This document shows, in pieces, positions 1-6,190 of a stretch of 7,814 bases of DNA. Each line of letters opens with the position of its first letter. The stretch's first letter is position 1. The notes beneath the pieces were generated by a model. It was not told where the DNA came from. It searched no databases and worked only from the letters and a program-made list of their open reading frames with translations. The DNA is from Actinomycetes bacterium. Its GTDB lineage: Bacteria; Actinomycetota; Acidimicrobiia; Acidimicrobiales; Acidimicrobiaceae. The translations under genes and the position numbers were made by a program. The stretch lies in NCBI GenBank assembly GCA_021819725.1, contig JAKAQR010000089.1:1-7814 (forward strand), written 5' to 3'.

Positions 1-160
1 GAAGCTGGCACGGATGCCACTCGACCATGCAACCCAACTCCTAGTGTTGGTTCGTGGGTTGGACGTATTCTGATTCCGGTACCGAGGCTTCCAATACCCG
101 TCGTCATTACCTGTCGGTAGCCTCTCTCAGGCTGATTCTTGCGATCGAGAGCACCGACAG

Positions 161-270
161 ACCTCGTCCTACACCGCTGAGAACCACACGGCCAAGGACC
201 AAAGACCGAGCCCGCCAAGTCCACACCGAGAGTCCAACCCAGCCCAGGACTGAATCCAAGACCAACGACC
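161..270. other. Thymine-poor, A/C-rich tract with degenerate CCAAG-like units
   Basis: The plus strand is almost free of T: only two T in positions 181-240. Loosely repeated units such as CCAAGGACC, CCAAGTCC, CCAAGACC and CCCAAG recur. The complementary strand is correspondingly G/T-rich with many GG and GGG runs. No open frame gives a recognisable repeat protein. It may be a strand-biased non-coding segment, an unstructured RNA segment or a decayed repeat; function unknown. Confidence 0.45.
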
Positions 271-565
271 CAAGTGCTACCTGATGATCCGAGAGGATCA
301 CAAGGGCATGAACCCCGCCCTCACGCACCCCGGTACCACCCTTGTCAGCCCGTCTGGTCCCAAGAGGTCGAGCCCACACACGGCTTGACCAACTCCAAAG
401 TGACCGTCTGCCACGATCTACCCCGCAGCTACGAGGCTTTGTTGTGCACCATGTCGCTACCTGGACCGTGTAGCCAAGAGCACAACTTGGCGCCTCCACA
501 TCGCCGACATCACGTGCCCAGCCCGGTGAGGTTAGACACCCAAGCGAGGCGGTGTGCGTGGGCCA

Positions 566-580
566 GGAGGCTGCGCCTCC
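566..580. repeat. Perfect 6-bp inverted repeat with 3-base loop
   Basis: GGAGGC, loop TGC, GCCTCC. It would fold into a compact G+C-rich hairpin in RNA. No T-run follows on either strand, so it is not a standard intrinsic terminator. Confidence 0.4.
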
Positions 581-640
581 GTGATGGGGTTCATGTCTTG
601 GTAGTGTTAGGGGCGACGGAGACCGCCCTCGGCTGCTCTT

Positions 641-668
641 CCTCGCCCATGACGGACCCGGGGCGAGG
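641..668. repeat. Perfect 8-bp inverted repeat with 12-base loop
   Basis: CCTCGCCC at 641-648 pairs exactly with GGGCGAGG at 661-668. There is no T-run on either side. It lies about 40 bases before a possible small ORF, so it could be a regulatory hairpin, a degraded terminator or chance in G+C-rich DNA. Confidence 0.4.
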
Positions 669-710
669 TGTGCCCGCCGCGATCACATCCTTGTTGACCG
701 TGAGGAGCGA

Positions 711-827
711 ATGGCAGTTATGACGGTATCAAGTCGTTCAATCGTTGAGCGTTCAGCTCGACTGGATGTAGAGGGAATCGATTTCAGCGTGTTTCTCACA
801 AAGCCGTTAGCAGTTAATTGTTCCTGA
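711..827 (+). CDS. Possible small ORF, 38 codons, unknown
   Basis: An ATG at 711 follows GAGGAG at 702-707, a good Shine-Dalgarno sequence but only three bases away. A second in-frame ATG at 720 would put the spacing at 12. The peptide begins MAVMTVSSRSIVERSARL, has a mixed composition and ends with TGA at 825-827. The frame is open back to about 585 without a good start. I do not recognise the product. It may be a true small protein, the 5' stub of a broken gene, or chance. The strong ribosome binding site is the only positive evidence. Confidence 0.25.
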   Translation: MAVMTVSSRSIVERSARLDVEGIDFSVFLTKPLAVNCS

Positions 828-961
828 GACTCTCCGGTGTTTGCGTTATATGTGCGATGTCGAGAGCCACACATCTGTTATCTTCGAGAGATCCTTGCAA
901 CGAGTGCCCACCGGGATCCTAAGGTTACGGCGTTCTTGGCTTGTTGCAATTACGAGGAGTC

Positions 962-988
962 TTGACACGGCGAGGTGCTTGGTAGGAT
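962..988 (+). promoter_or_regulatory. Possible sigma-70-type promoter, TTGACA-N15-TAGGAT
   Basis: A perfect -35 hexamer TTGACA lies at 962-967 and a moderate -10 TAGGAT at 983-988, with a 15-base spacer that is shorter than the usual 17. If used, transcription would begin near 995. That lies downstream of the GTG at 975, so translation of the ferritin-like gene would have to begin at the in-frame GTG at 996 or later. This is a sequence match only. Confidence 0.3.
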
Positions 989-1562
989 CCTTGAAGTGCA
1001 CCAACAGTCCGGCGCCAAAGAGTCGGCATACCGTCGTCGCCGTGACCGCAGGTGGCTCGACGAGTTGGGACTGTTGACCTTCAACATTGGCTCGCTCGTA
1101 GCGGAGGGCTCAGTGGTCATTCAGATGTGCTGGGGCGCGATCAACGAGCTGACGGCACAGGCTGCCTACTCGAGAATGATAGCCAAAGCAGAGCACCCGG
1201 TGCTTACCGAACTCGTTCGTCGAATCATGAAACAGGAGGGCCGCTACCTGGACTTCTATGAGCATGAGGCTCGCTCTCGCCTTGAGGGAAATCGGCGAGC
1301 GCAGCGACTCGCACGGTTTGCACTGACCAAATTCTGGTCTCCAGTTGGCAGTGGGGTCGTGCCAGATGGCGAGGAAGCCTATATGGCGTCGTATCTGTTC
1401 GCGGACCCGGCAGATCGTAAGTTCGCTTGCCTCCCAGGACTCCATGGCCTAACACTCCTGGAGGATGCTGCTCGTCGTGATCGACCTCTGCGCCCTCGTG
1501 GCCGGCTACCGCGACTGTTGTCGGACAAGATGGCTGAAACGACCACCGCTCCGCAACTTTAG
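975..1562 (+). CDS. Ferritin-like domain protein, possibly degraded
   Basis: The product is 195 residues from GTG 975. An in-frame TGA at 963 blocks extension; the in-frame GTG at 996 is an alternative start. Residues about 45-150 look like an actinobacterial ferritin-like (four-helix, di-iron type) protein: a helix with E58, then HPVLTEL (74-80), the helix KQEGRYLDFY (86-95), and the block WSPVGSG (121-127) followed by acidic E133/E134. From memory of the family, the position of Y91 is usually the His of an ExxH iron ligand pair, so iron binding may be weakened. A short stretch also seems to be missing before LPGLHGL (153-159), and the last 30 residues are Arg-rich and unlike a normal ending. 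There is no clear ribosome binding site. It faces kdpE tail to tail, 71 bases away. It could be a divergent functional oxidoreductase or storage-fold protein, or a decaying gene; substrate and role are unknown. Confidence 0.55.
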   Translation: MLGRILEVHQQSGAKESAYRRRRDRRWLDELGLLTFNIGSLVAEGSVVIQMCWGAINELTAQAAYSRMIAKAEHPVLTELVRRIMKQEGRYLDFYEHEARSRLEGNRRAQRLARFALTKFWSPVGSGVVPDGEEAYMASYLFADPADRKFACLPGLHGLTLLEDAARRDRPLRPRGRLPRLLSDKMAETTTAPQL

Positions 1563-1582
1563 ATTCTTAGGGCACAGAATGC

Positions 1583-1629
1583 AGCGGGCATCCGCTCGAG
1601 CAGCAGCAGGTCCGTTGCCCGGTGCCGGG
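1583..1629. terminator. Two small hairpins between convergent genes, weak terminator candidate
   Basis: AGCGG-GCAT-CCGCT (1583-1596) and CCCGG-TG-CCGGG (1618-1629) are perfect 5-bp inverted repeats in the 71-base gap between the ferritin-like gene and kdpE. The second lies directly after the kdpE stop when read on the minus strand. Neither is followed by a U-tract, and the second has a loop too tight for its full stem. The location suits transcription ends from both sides, but the evidence is weak. Confidence 0.25.
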
Positions 1630-1633
1630 GAGA

Positions 1634-2314
1634 TTAGGGAGAGTCATCCTCCCAAAGGTAGCCCATTCCGGCCCGCGAGCGCAGATATCGAGCGGCTGGA
1701 CCGAGTTTGGTGCGGAGGCGATTGACATACACACGGACGTGATGGGCGTCATCGTAGCCCTGACCCCAAATGTTCGTGAGAAGTAGTTGGTGGGTACAGA
1801 GGCGATGCCGATTCTCTACCAGAAAGCGTAGGAGATCGAACTCGCGCGGGGTGAGCCGAATCTCACCCTGGAGTTCGTCCACTACGACACGCTTCGCCAA
1901 GTCGATCGTCAACCCTGGTGCCGCTTCGAGCAACGAGGAGGTAGGCGCAGCCGGCTCCATTCGTCGCTCAAGGGCCCGAAGCCGAGCCTCAAACTCGCTC
2001 AGGCCAAATGGCTTGGTGATGTAGTCGTCGGCGCCACGGTCAAGAGCCTTGACTTTTGTGCGTTCGTCACCAGCTGCAGAGAGAACGACGAGCCCTTTCG
2101 TGTGGTAGCGACGCAGTTCGGCAACCAGCAACACGCCGTCAATGTCAGGCAGGCCCAAGTCGACCACCAGGAGATCCGGATGATCTTGGATGGCTCGCGC
2201 TAGGCCGTCAAGCCCTCGAAGTGCGGTCGTGACGTCGTAACCAGCGGCAGTGAGGCCAATTCTGAGTACCCGAGAGAGGGCTGGATCGTCGTCGATGATG
2301 AGTATCGAGGTCAT
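1634..2314 (-). CDS. kdpE: Response regulator KdpE, OmpR/PhoB family
   Basis: This 226-residue cytoplasmic transcription factor matches the KdpE length (about 225). The receiver domain covers about 2-120: acidic triad D8-D9-D10, phospho-acceptor D52 in VVDLGLPD, the S79 switch in VVLSA, and K101 in TKPFG, followed by LSEFEARLRAL as in KdpE proteins. The winged-helix DNA-binding domain covers about 135-222, with LTPREFDLLRFL, the recognition-helix region VRVYVNRLRTKLG and the wing GMGYLW. All signalling residues are intact. Its ATG overlaps the stop of the histidine kinase half in an ATGA (2311-2314), and no Shine-Dalgarno precedes it, so translation is probably coupled. KdpE proteins are phosphorylated by KdpD and activate the potassium pump operon kdpFABC, which is absent from this window. 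Other OmpR-type regulators are possible, but the neighbours make KdpE strong. Confidence 0.93.
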   Translation of the reverse strand: MTSILIIDDDPALSRVLRIGLTAAGYDVTTALRGLDGLARAIQDHPDLLVVDLGLPDIDGVLLVAELRRYHTKGLVVLSAAGDERTKVKALDRGADDYITKPFGLSEFEARLRALERRMEPAAPTSSLLEAAPGLTIDLAKRVVVDELQGEIRLTPREFDLLRFLVENRHRLCTHQLLLTNIWGQGYDDAHHVRVYVNRLRTKLGPAARYLRSRAGMGYLWEDDSP

Positions 2315-3798
2315 GGTGATTGCGGTAGCTCAACGGTGAAAGCAGTTCCTTCAGGGCTGGCAGAGACGCTCAACTGTCCATGATGTGCCTCAACGAACGA
2401 CCGAGCGATAGCGAGTCCGAGCCCACTACGACCACTGTTTCCGATGGCGTGGAACCAGTCGAAAAGTCGAACCTGGTCGGCACCGGTGGCGAGCTGGCCA
2501 GAGTCGGACACCTGGATGCTAACGGTTTCGTTCGTGGCTAGAAGGCGCACCTGCACGGTAGCGCCGATGGGTGAGTGGCGCACCGCGTTGTCGAGCAGAT
2601 TCCAAATGACTTCGCGAAGTAGGCCAACATCGACCTTGACAAGGGGCAGGTCATTTGGCACGCTAAGCTCAAGCTTGGACTCCACCGAGAGAAAGTCGAT
2701 CCCGGCTGCGACCTGTTCGATGAGCGTCTCGAGCGCTACCTCCTTGTATTGAAGATGGAAGGCACCAGCCTCGATTCGGGTGACGTTGAGCAGGTCGCTC
2801 ACCAGCTGGATTGAGCGATCAATCTGACCGAGCGCGGTTTGAAAGAGCTGGGTCTGCTCCAACGGCTCGAGCTCATTCCCAAATTCAGATAACGCAGTCA
2901 CTGCTGTCTTGATGCTAGCAAGCGGTGTGAGAAGGTCGTGAGATACCGTCCGCAGCAGTGAGGCCCGCCAGCCATCTATCTGTTGGAGCGTGTCGAGCTT
3001 GAGACGCGTCTCGCGGAGTTGGGTTCGCTCGAGTGCCGCTGAGATTTGGCTCGCCGCAACCTCCAAGGCCTGAATGAGCACGCTCGGAAGGTCGTCATTC
3101 CAGACGATGAGAAATCCAAAGTGGTTGGTCAGTGTCGAGAGTGGAAACGATCGGACACGAAAGCCCTCGATGGTACTCTCACCGATACGAGCGACCGCCC
3201 CCTTGGAGCCAACGAACGCGGCGGCAATGGTGGCAGCGAGCTGTCCGTCGCCTACGACATTGCTCGGTCGGAGCATCTGATCGTCCGGCTGCAGCACCAT
3301 AGCCCCCTTGAGGTCGACGAGCCTGACGATCTGCTCGGTCGCCGTGTGCCATACTTGGTCGATGGAGTGTTCACTGATCAGCGTGGCGGGCAGGTCCGCG
3401 AGTCGCGCCAGAATGCGTGCATGATACAGGGCGCGTTCACGTTGGAGTCTAAAACGTCGGTCGATGAGGACGGTAACCAGTCCGACGAGGGCGTAGACCC
3501 CGAGAGGAATCCAGTTCGAGGCGGTACCAACTGCCAAGGTGTTATAAGGGGGGATAAAGAAAAAGTCATAGGTACCGAACCCGAGGATGGTCGCTATTAT
3601 GCCGGCCGGAATGCCTCCAACAGCGATGCTTGTTACCAAGGGAACGACGAGGATGAGCGCGATCGACGCGGCTGGGACATCGGATCGCACCGGTATCAGA
3701 ATGATTGAAAACAGGGCGATCAGAACAACGCTGAGCGCAGAGCCGAGAGCTGCTGATCGACCAAAGTTCTCCCTAATGCGACGCGCGATTACTGCCAC
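2311..3798 (-). CDS. kdpD: KdpD C-terminal half: membrane histidine kinase
   Basis: The 495-residue product corresponds to the second half of KdpD. A four-helix membrane domain (DUF4118 type, about 17-113) includes the segment GFGTYDFFFIPPYNTL (73-88) typical of KdpD. A GAF-like domain follows at about 125-255, then a dimerisation/phospho-acceptor domain with H287 in VSHDLLTPLASIK, then a HATPase domain with the N-box around N400/N404 (NLLDNAVRHS), DSG at 432-434 and the glycine-rich GRSGLGLAIA (456-465). Catalytic residues are intact. The KdpD nucleotide-binding and universal-stress domains are missing and lie on the opposite strand. The start is GTG: an in-frame TAG (3805-3807) lies only two codons upstream, so it cannot be longer. 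GGGGG lies two bases before the GTG, unusually close. KdpE follows with a 4-base overlap. Presumed role: autophosphorylation and transfer to KdpE D52, with the sensory half supplied in trans. Whether it can signal alone is unknown. Confidence 0.92.
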   Translation of the reverse strand: MAVIARRIRENFGRSAALGSALSVVLIALFSIILIPVRSDVPAASIALILVVPLVTSIAVGGIPAGIIATILGFGTYDFFFIPPYNTLAVGTASNWIPLGVYALVGLVTVLIDRRFRLQRERALYHARILARLADLPATLISEHSIDQVWHTATEQIVRLVDLKGAMVLQPDDQMLRPSNVVGDGQLAATIAAAFVGSKGAVARIGESTIEGFRVRSFPLSTLTNHFGFLIVWNDDLPSVLIQALEVAASQISAALERTQLRETRLKLDTLQQIDGWRASLLRTVSHDLLTPLASIKTAVTALSEFGNELEPLEQTQLFQTALGQIDRSIQLVSDLLNVTRIEAGAFHLQYKEVALETLIEQVAAGIDFLSVESKLELSVPNDLPLVKVDVGLLREVIWNLLDNAVRHSPIGATVQVRLLATNETVSIQVSDSGQLATGADQVRLFDWFHAIGNSGRSGLGLAIARSFVEAHHGQLSVSASPEGTAFTVELPQSP

Positions 3799-3832
3799 CG
3801 CCCCCTAGTATAGGGATCCATGGCGGTGATGG
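3799..3832. promoter_or_regulatory. Divergent kdpD-C / kdpD-N control region
   Basis: Only about 34 bases separate the two start codons. In the middle sits CCCTA-GTA-TAGGG (3803-3815), a perfect 5-bp inverted repeat. Read on minus it contains TATACT, a good -10 hexamer for kdpD-C; read on plus it offers TAGTAT for kdpD-N. Both implied starts lie so near the start codons that leaders would be very short or absent, as is common in Actinomycetota. No good -35 hexamer is visible at 17 bases for either direction. The palindrome could be an operator, for example for KdpE, but this is inference. Confidence 0.45.
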
Positions 3833-5005
3833 TTGGTGCCGGAGAAGAGTGACCCAACGAGGGCGGAGCGCTCTTTGAGCAACGACGTCGAGGCTGCCGG
3901 TAGGTTTCGGATCTACCTCGGTGCGATGGCTGGCGTGGGCAAGACGTGTGCCATGCTCGACGAGGGTTGGCGTCGACTCCAGCGTGGTACGGACGTCGTG
4001 ATTGGACTCGTCGAGACGCACGGACGGGCACATACTCAAGAGCTGATCCGCGATATCCCGGTGATCCCCCAGAAAATCGTGAACTATCAAGGTCGCGAGT
4101 TCAAAGAGATGGACACCGCCGCAGTACTGGCGCGACATCCTGAGGTGGTGCTGGTAGATGAGCTTGCCCACACGAATGTTCCTGGTTCTTCACCACACGA
4201 AAAGCGATACGAGGATGTCATGGACCTCCTTGAAGCTGGTATCGATGTTATCGCGACGCTCAACGTGCAACACATCGAAAGCATCGCTGATGCGGTCGAG
4301 GAGATGCTTGATGTGCGCATCAATGAAAGAGTGCCCGATTGGGTAGTTCGTCAGGCTGATCAGCTGGAACTTATCGACTCCTCCCCGCAGCAACTGCGCA
4401 GAAGAATGTTGCATGGGAATATCTACCCCCAGCAGCGGATTCAGGCCGCGTTGGATAATTTCTTCACGACCCAAAACCTGACTGCGCTACGTGAGCTCGC
4501 GCTGCGCTACGTGGCCGACGAGGCCGATGAGGATCTCCTTTCGTCGTTTGTAAACCGACGAGGGCGAAAGGTCTTCGAGACCCGGGAGCGATATCTCGTT
4601 GGATTGAGTCTTTCGCCAGAGACCCCTCGTGTCCTACGTAGGGCCGCGCGAATGGCAGCTCGCTCCAAGGCAGATCTGCGGTCGCTGTTGATTACACCTG
4701 ATACCGATATCTCCGAACACGAGGCCAGGGAGATCGAGTCGCTCAAGAAGTTGAGCCATGATCTTGGGGTGATCTTTCTTGAGAAGCATGGCACAAAGAT
4801 TGCCGACATCATGGTGGAGACGGCCTTCGAACATCAGATCACCCAGATTGTTCTTGGCGCCTCGAAGCGATCCAGACGCGAGGAGCTGTTGAAGGGTTCG
4901 GTGGTGAATCAGGTTCTCCGCAAGGTTGGTCGGGCCGGTATTGATGTCCATGTGATCGGGATCCGTGACTACGATCCAGGACTGACTGATATCGACGACA
5001 ACTGA
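3833..5005 (+). CDS. kdpD: KdpD N-terminal half: KdpD sensory domain plus USP domain, stand-alone
   Basis: The 390-residue soluble protein equals the cytoplasmic N-terminal half of KdpD. The KdpD domain (about 24-230) has the Walker A motif GAMAGVGKT (30-38), VVETHGR-type IGLVETHGR (57-65), the Walker B-like VVLVDELAHTNVPGS (105-119), NVQHIES (144-150) and FFTTQNLTALRELALR (210-225). A universal-stress (Usp) domain follows at about 252-376, with GASKRSRREELLKGS (342-356) and VHVIG. There are no membrane segments and no kinase domains. The start is TTG 3833 or, perhaps better, GTG 3836; an in-frame TGA at 3827-3829 forbids anything longer. It ends cleanly with TGA (5003-5005) where an ordinary KdpD would continue into its first membrane helix. 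In full-length KdpD this half binds ATP, the Usp domain can bind c-di-AMP in some Firmicutes, and it tunes kinase/phosphatase balance. Here it probably acts in trans on the kinase half. Short KdpD-like proteins without a kinase are known from cyanobacteria. Confidence 0.92.
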   Translation: MVPEKSDPTRAERSLSNDVEAAGRFRIYLGAMAGVGKTCAMLDEGWRRLQRGTDVVIGLVETHGRAHTQELIRDIPVIPQKIVNYQGREFKEMDTAAVLARHPEVVLVDELAHTNVPGSSPHEKRYEDVMDLLEAGIDVIATLNVQHIESIADAVEEMLDVRINERVPDWVVRQADQLELIDSSPQQLRRRMLHGNIYPQQRIQAALDNFFTTQNLTALRELALRYVADEADEDLLSSFVNRRGRKVFETRERYLVGLSLSPETPRVLRRAARMAARSKADLRSLLITPDTDISEHEAREIESLKKLSHDLGVIFLEKHGTKIADIMVETAFEHQITQIVLGASKRSRREELLKGSVVNQVLRKVGRAGIDVHVIGIRDYDPGLTDIDDN

Positions 5006-5520
5006 GGCACGCTTGTGATTCGCCGTGGGCGCAGGGCCAGGTGAGCTTGCCAAGGGGGCCGAATGCCGATCCAGTGAGGCGTTAAGGAGCAAAGTCAGCC
5101 AGAGGGCTCAAGGAGCTTCTTCAAGAGCGGGCAGGAGCCCGTGACGATGACGTGAAGCCTGCTACGACGATGGTGGGTATGCATGATAGCGGTGGGAAGG
5201 GAACGACTCCGAGGATCGGTGTCACCACCACAGCTGTTAGATGGCGGGTTCGGTGGCCGACATTCATAGTTGGGTTGGATAGCGATGCGTTGTTGGCCAC
5301 CGTGAGAATGTTGGTGCGGCCGCACGCACTGGCGCTGTTGCCCCCGAGAGGAGTAACCCCCTCGTGTTTCGAGACTACCGTGTCCACCGGCCAGAGTGTG
5401 GTCAGCGGAAGGGATTTTCGGGCACCGATGGACAAAGTCACCTGAGCGTGAAAGTGATCGATGCTTGCAGGTATGGTCTTATGGGCTCCGGTGATGACCC
5501 TCGGGCGAGCGTGAGCTGTC
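5006..5520. other. 515-base stretch without a convincing gene
   Basis: Overlapping open frames (5152-5445 plus, 97 codons from GTG; 5121-5522 minus, 133 codons) give no recognisable protein, and neither has a good ribosome binding site. Inverted repeats are present: GGGCTC (5104-5109) with GAGCCC (5135-5140), and imperfect CGAGAGG/CCCCTCG (5345-5351/5358-5364). Neither has a proper T-run, although TGTTTC follows the second. The region probably holds the 3' end of the kdpD-N transcript and the promoter of the sigma factor gene. One weak candidate is GTGAAA (5448-5453) with TATGGT (5472-5477), spacer 18. Confidence 0.4.
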
Positions 5521-6138
5521 ATGTCGCGGGGTAGAGTCGTTCCAGGGCGCTATGAAGTGATGCGGTATGGCGCACCCACGATGTCGCCGAGGAGTCCATT
5601 GAGTCAGTTTGGAATTGAAGACTTCCCTGAAATTCTCCAGCAGGCTCGACAGGGTGACGAGAGCGCCTTTCGAGTCATCTACCGAACCTATCACGGCAAT
5701 CTACTACGGTTTTTGAGAGCCCGCCTACGCAGCGATGCGGAAGATGTCGCCTCGGAGGTTTGGGCAACGGTTGCAAAGGGTCTGCCCACCTTCGTTGGCG
5801 ATGAAGCGGCTTTTCGGTCGTGGATCTTTGCGACAGCACGACGCCGTATGATCGATCTTTACAGGCGACAAGCGGTACGACCGCAGGTCACCTCCGAGGT
5901 CGACCTGGAAGATCAAGCGGTGACGGTTCCCTCCGCCCAGTTGGAGATTGATGAAGCTGTCTCAGCGTTGGTTGCGAATCTCACTCCAGAACAGGCCGAG
6001 ATAGTCTTGCTTAGGGTCCTTGGCGGATTGAGCGCCAAGGAGGTTGGGGTACTCGTTGGCAAGTCAGAGGCATCAGTACGGGTCATACAACATCGAGCGT
6101 TGGCAAAAATAGCCGAAAATCTCAAAGATGATGCGTAA
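5521..6138 (+). CDS. ECF-type (sigma-70 family) RNA polymerase sigma factor
   Basis: The protein is up to 205 residues. Sigma region 2 spans about 37-118: GDESAFRVIYRTY (45-57), the core-binding helix DAEDVASEVW (72-81), and the -10-recognition part ending in RSWIFATARRRMIDLYRR (99-116). A short linker leads to sigma region 4 at about 150-201, with LTPEQAEIVLLRVLGGLSAKEV and the helix-turn-helix KSEASVRVIQHRALAKI. Regions 1 and 3 are absent, as in ECF sigmas. The start is unsure: ATG 5521 gives the longest form, but no clear ribosome binding site precedes it. ATG 5560 and ATG 5581 are alternatives, and TTG 5599 is preceded by AGGAG (5590-5594). All of these lie before the sigma-2 domain. The next gene follows 52 bases after the stop, and the pair is likely an operon, with the downstream product holding the sigma factor at the membrane. 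The target promoter is not known. Confidence 0.9.
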   Translation: MSRGRVVPGRYEVMRYGAPTMSPRSPLSQFGIEDFPEILQQARQGDESAFRVIYRTYHGNLLRFLRARLRSDAEDVASEVWATVAKGLPTFVGDEAAFRSWIFATARRRMIDLYRRQAVRPQVTSEVDLEDQAVTVPSAQLEIDEAVSALVANLTPEQAEIVLLRVLGGLSAKEVGVLVGKSEASVRVIQHRALAKIAENLKDDA

Positions 6139-6190
6139 CATATCCGTTAAGACCTGCGTTGTCATTGATGTTATGAGGAGCAAGTAGACA

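Larger units (their letters stand above)
1..710. other. Region with no recognisable gene
   Basis: Open frames exist on both strands here (for example 107-499 minus and 274-723 plus), but none gives a protein I recognise. They overlap each other, lack convincing ribosome binding sites and have biased composition, with runs of Arg, Thr, Pro and Ser on plus and Gly, Val, Leu and Trp on minus. That is what skewed non-coding DNA produces. The stretch holds a thymine-poor tract and two perfect small inverted repeats, listed separately. It could be decayed mobile or phage DNA, but I see no transposase motif or terminal repeat to support that. Confidence 0.5.

Noticed and set aside
30..61. Inverted repeat CAACCC/GGGTTG near the left edge, considered as a tRNA arm or a mobile-element end
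   Set aside because: Only 6 bp, no acceptor or anticodon stem around it, and no matching copy seen elsewhere in the window.
107..499. Minus-strand ORF of 130 codons with hydrophobic Val/Leu/Gly/Trp stretches
   Set aside because: Composition simply mirrors the T-poor plus strand. There is no domain, no good ribosome binding site, and overlapping frames are equally open.
274..723. Plus-strand ORF of 149 codons
   Set aside because: Low-complexity Arg/Pro/His-rich translation without any recognisable motif; crosses two hairpins; no ribosome binding site.
3046..3708. Plus-strand ORF of 220 codons inside the histidine kinase gene
   Set aside because: It is the antisense shadow of a kinase gene with all catalytic motifs intact; its own translation is hydrophilic and featureless.
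5121..5522. Minus-strand ORF of 133 codons upstream of the sigma factor
   Set aside because: No recognisable domain, no ribosome binding site, and a plus-strand ORF competes over the same bases. Kept only as a described non-coding region.
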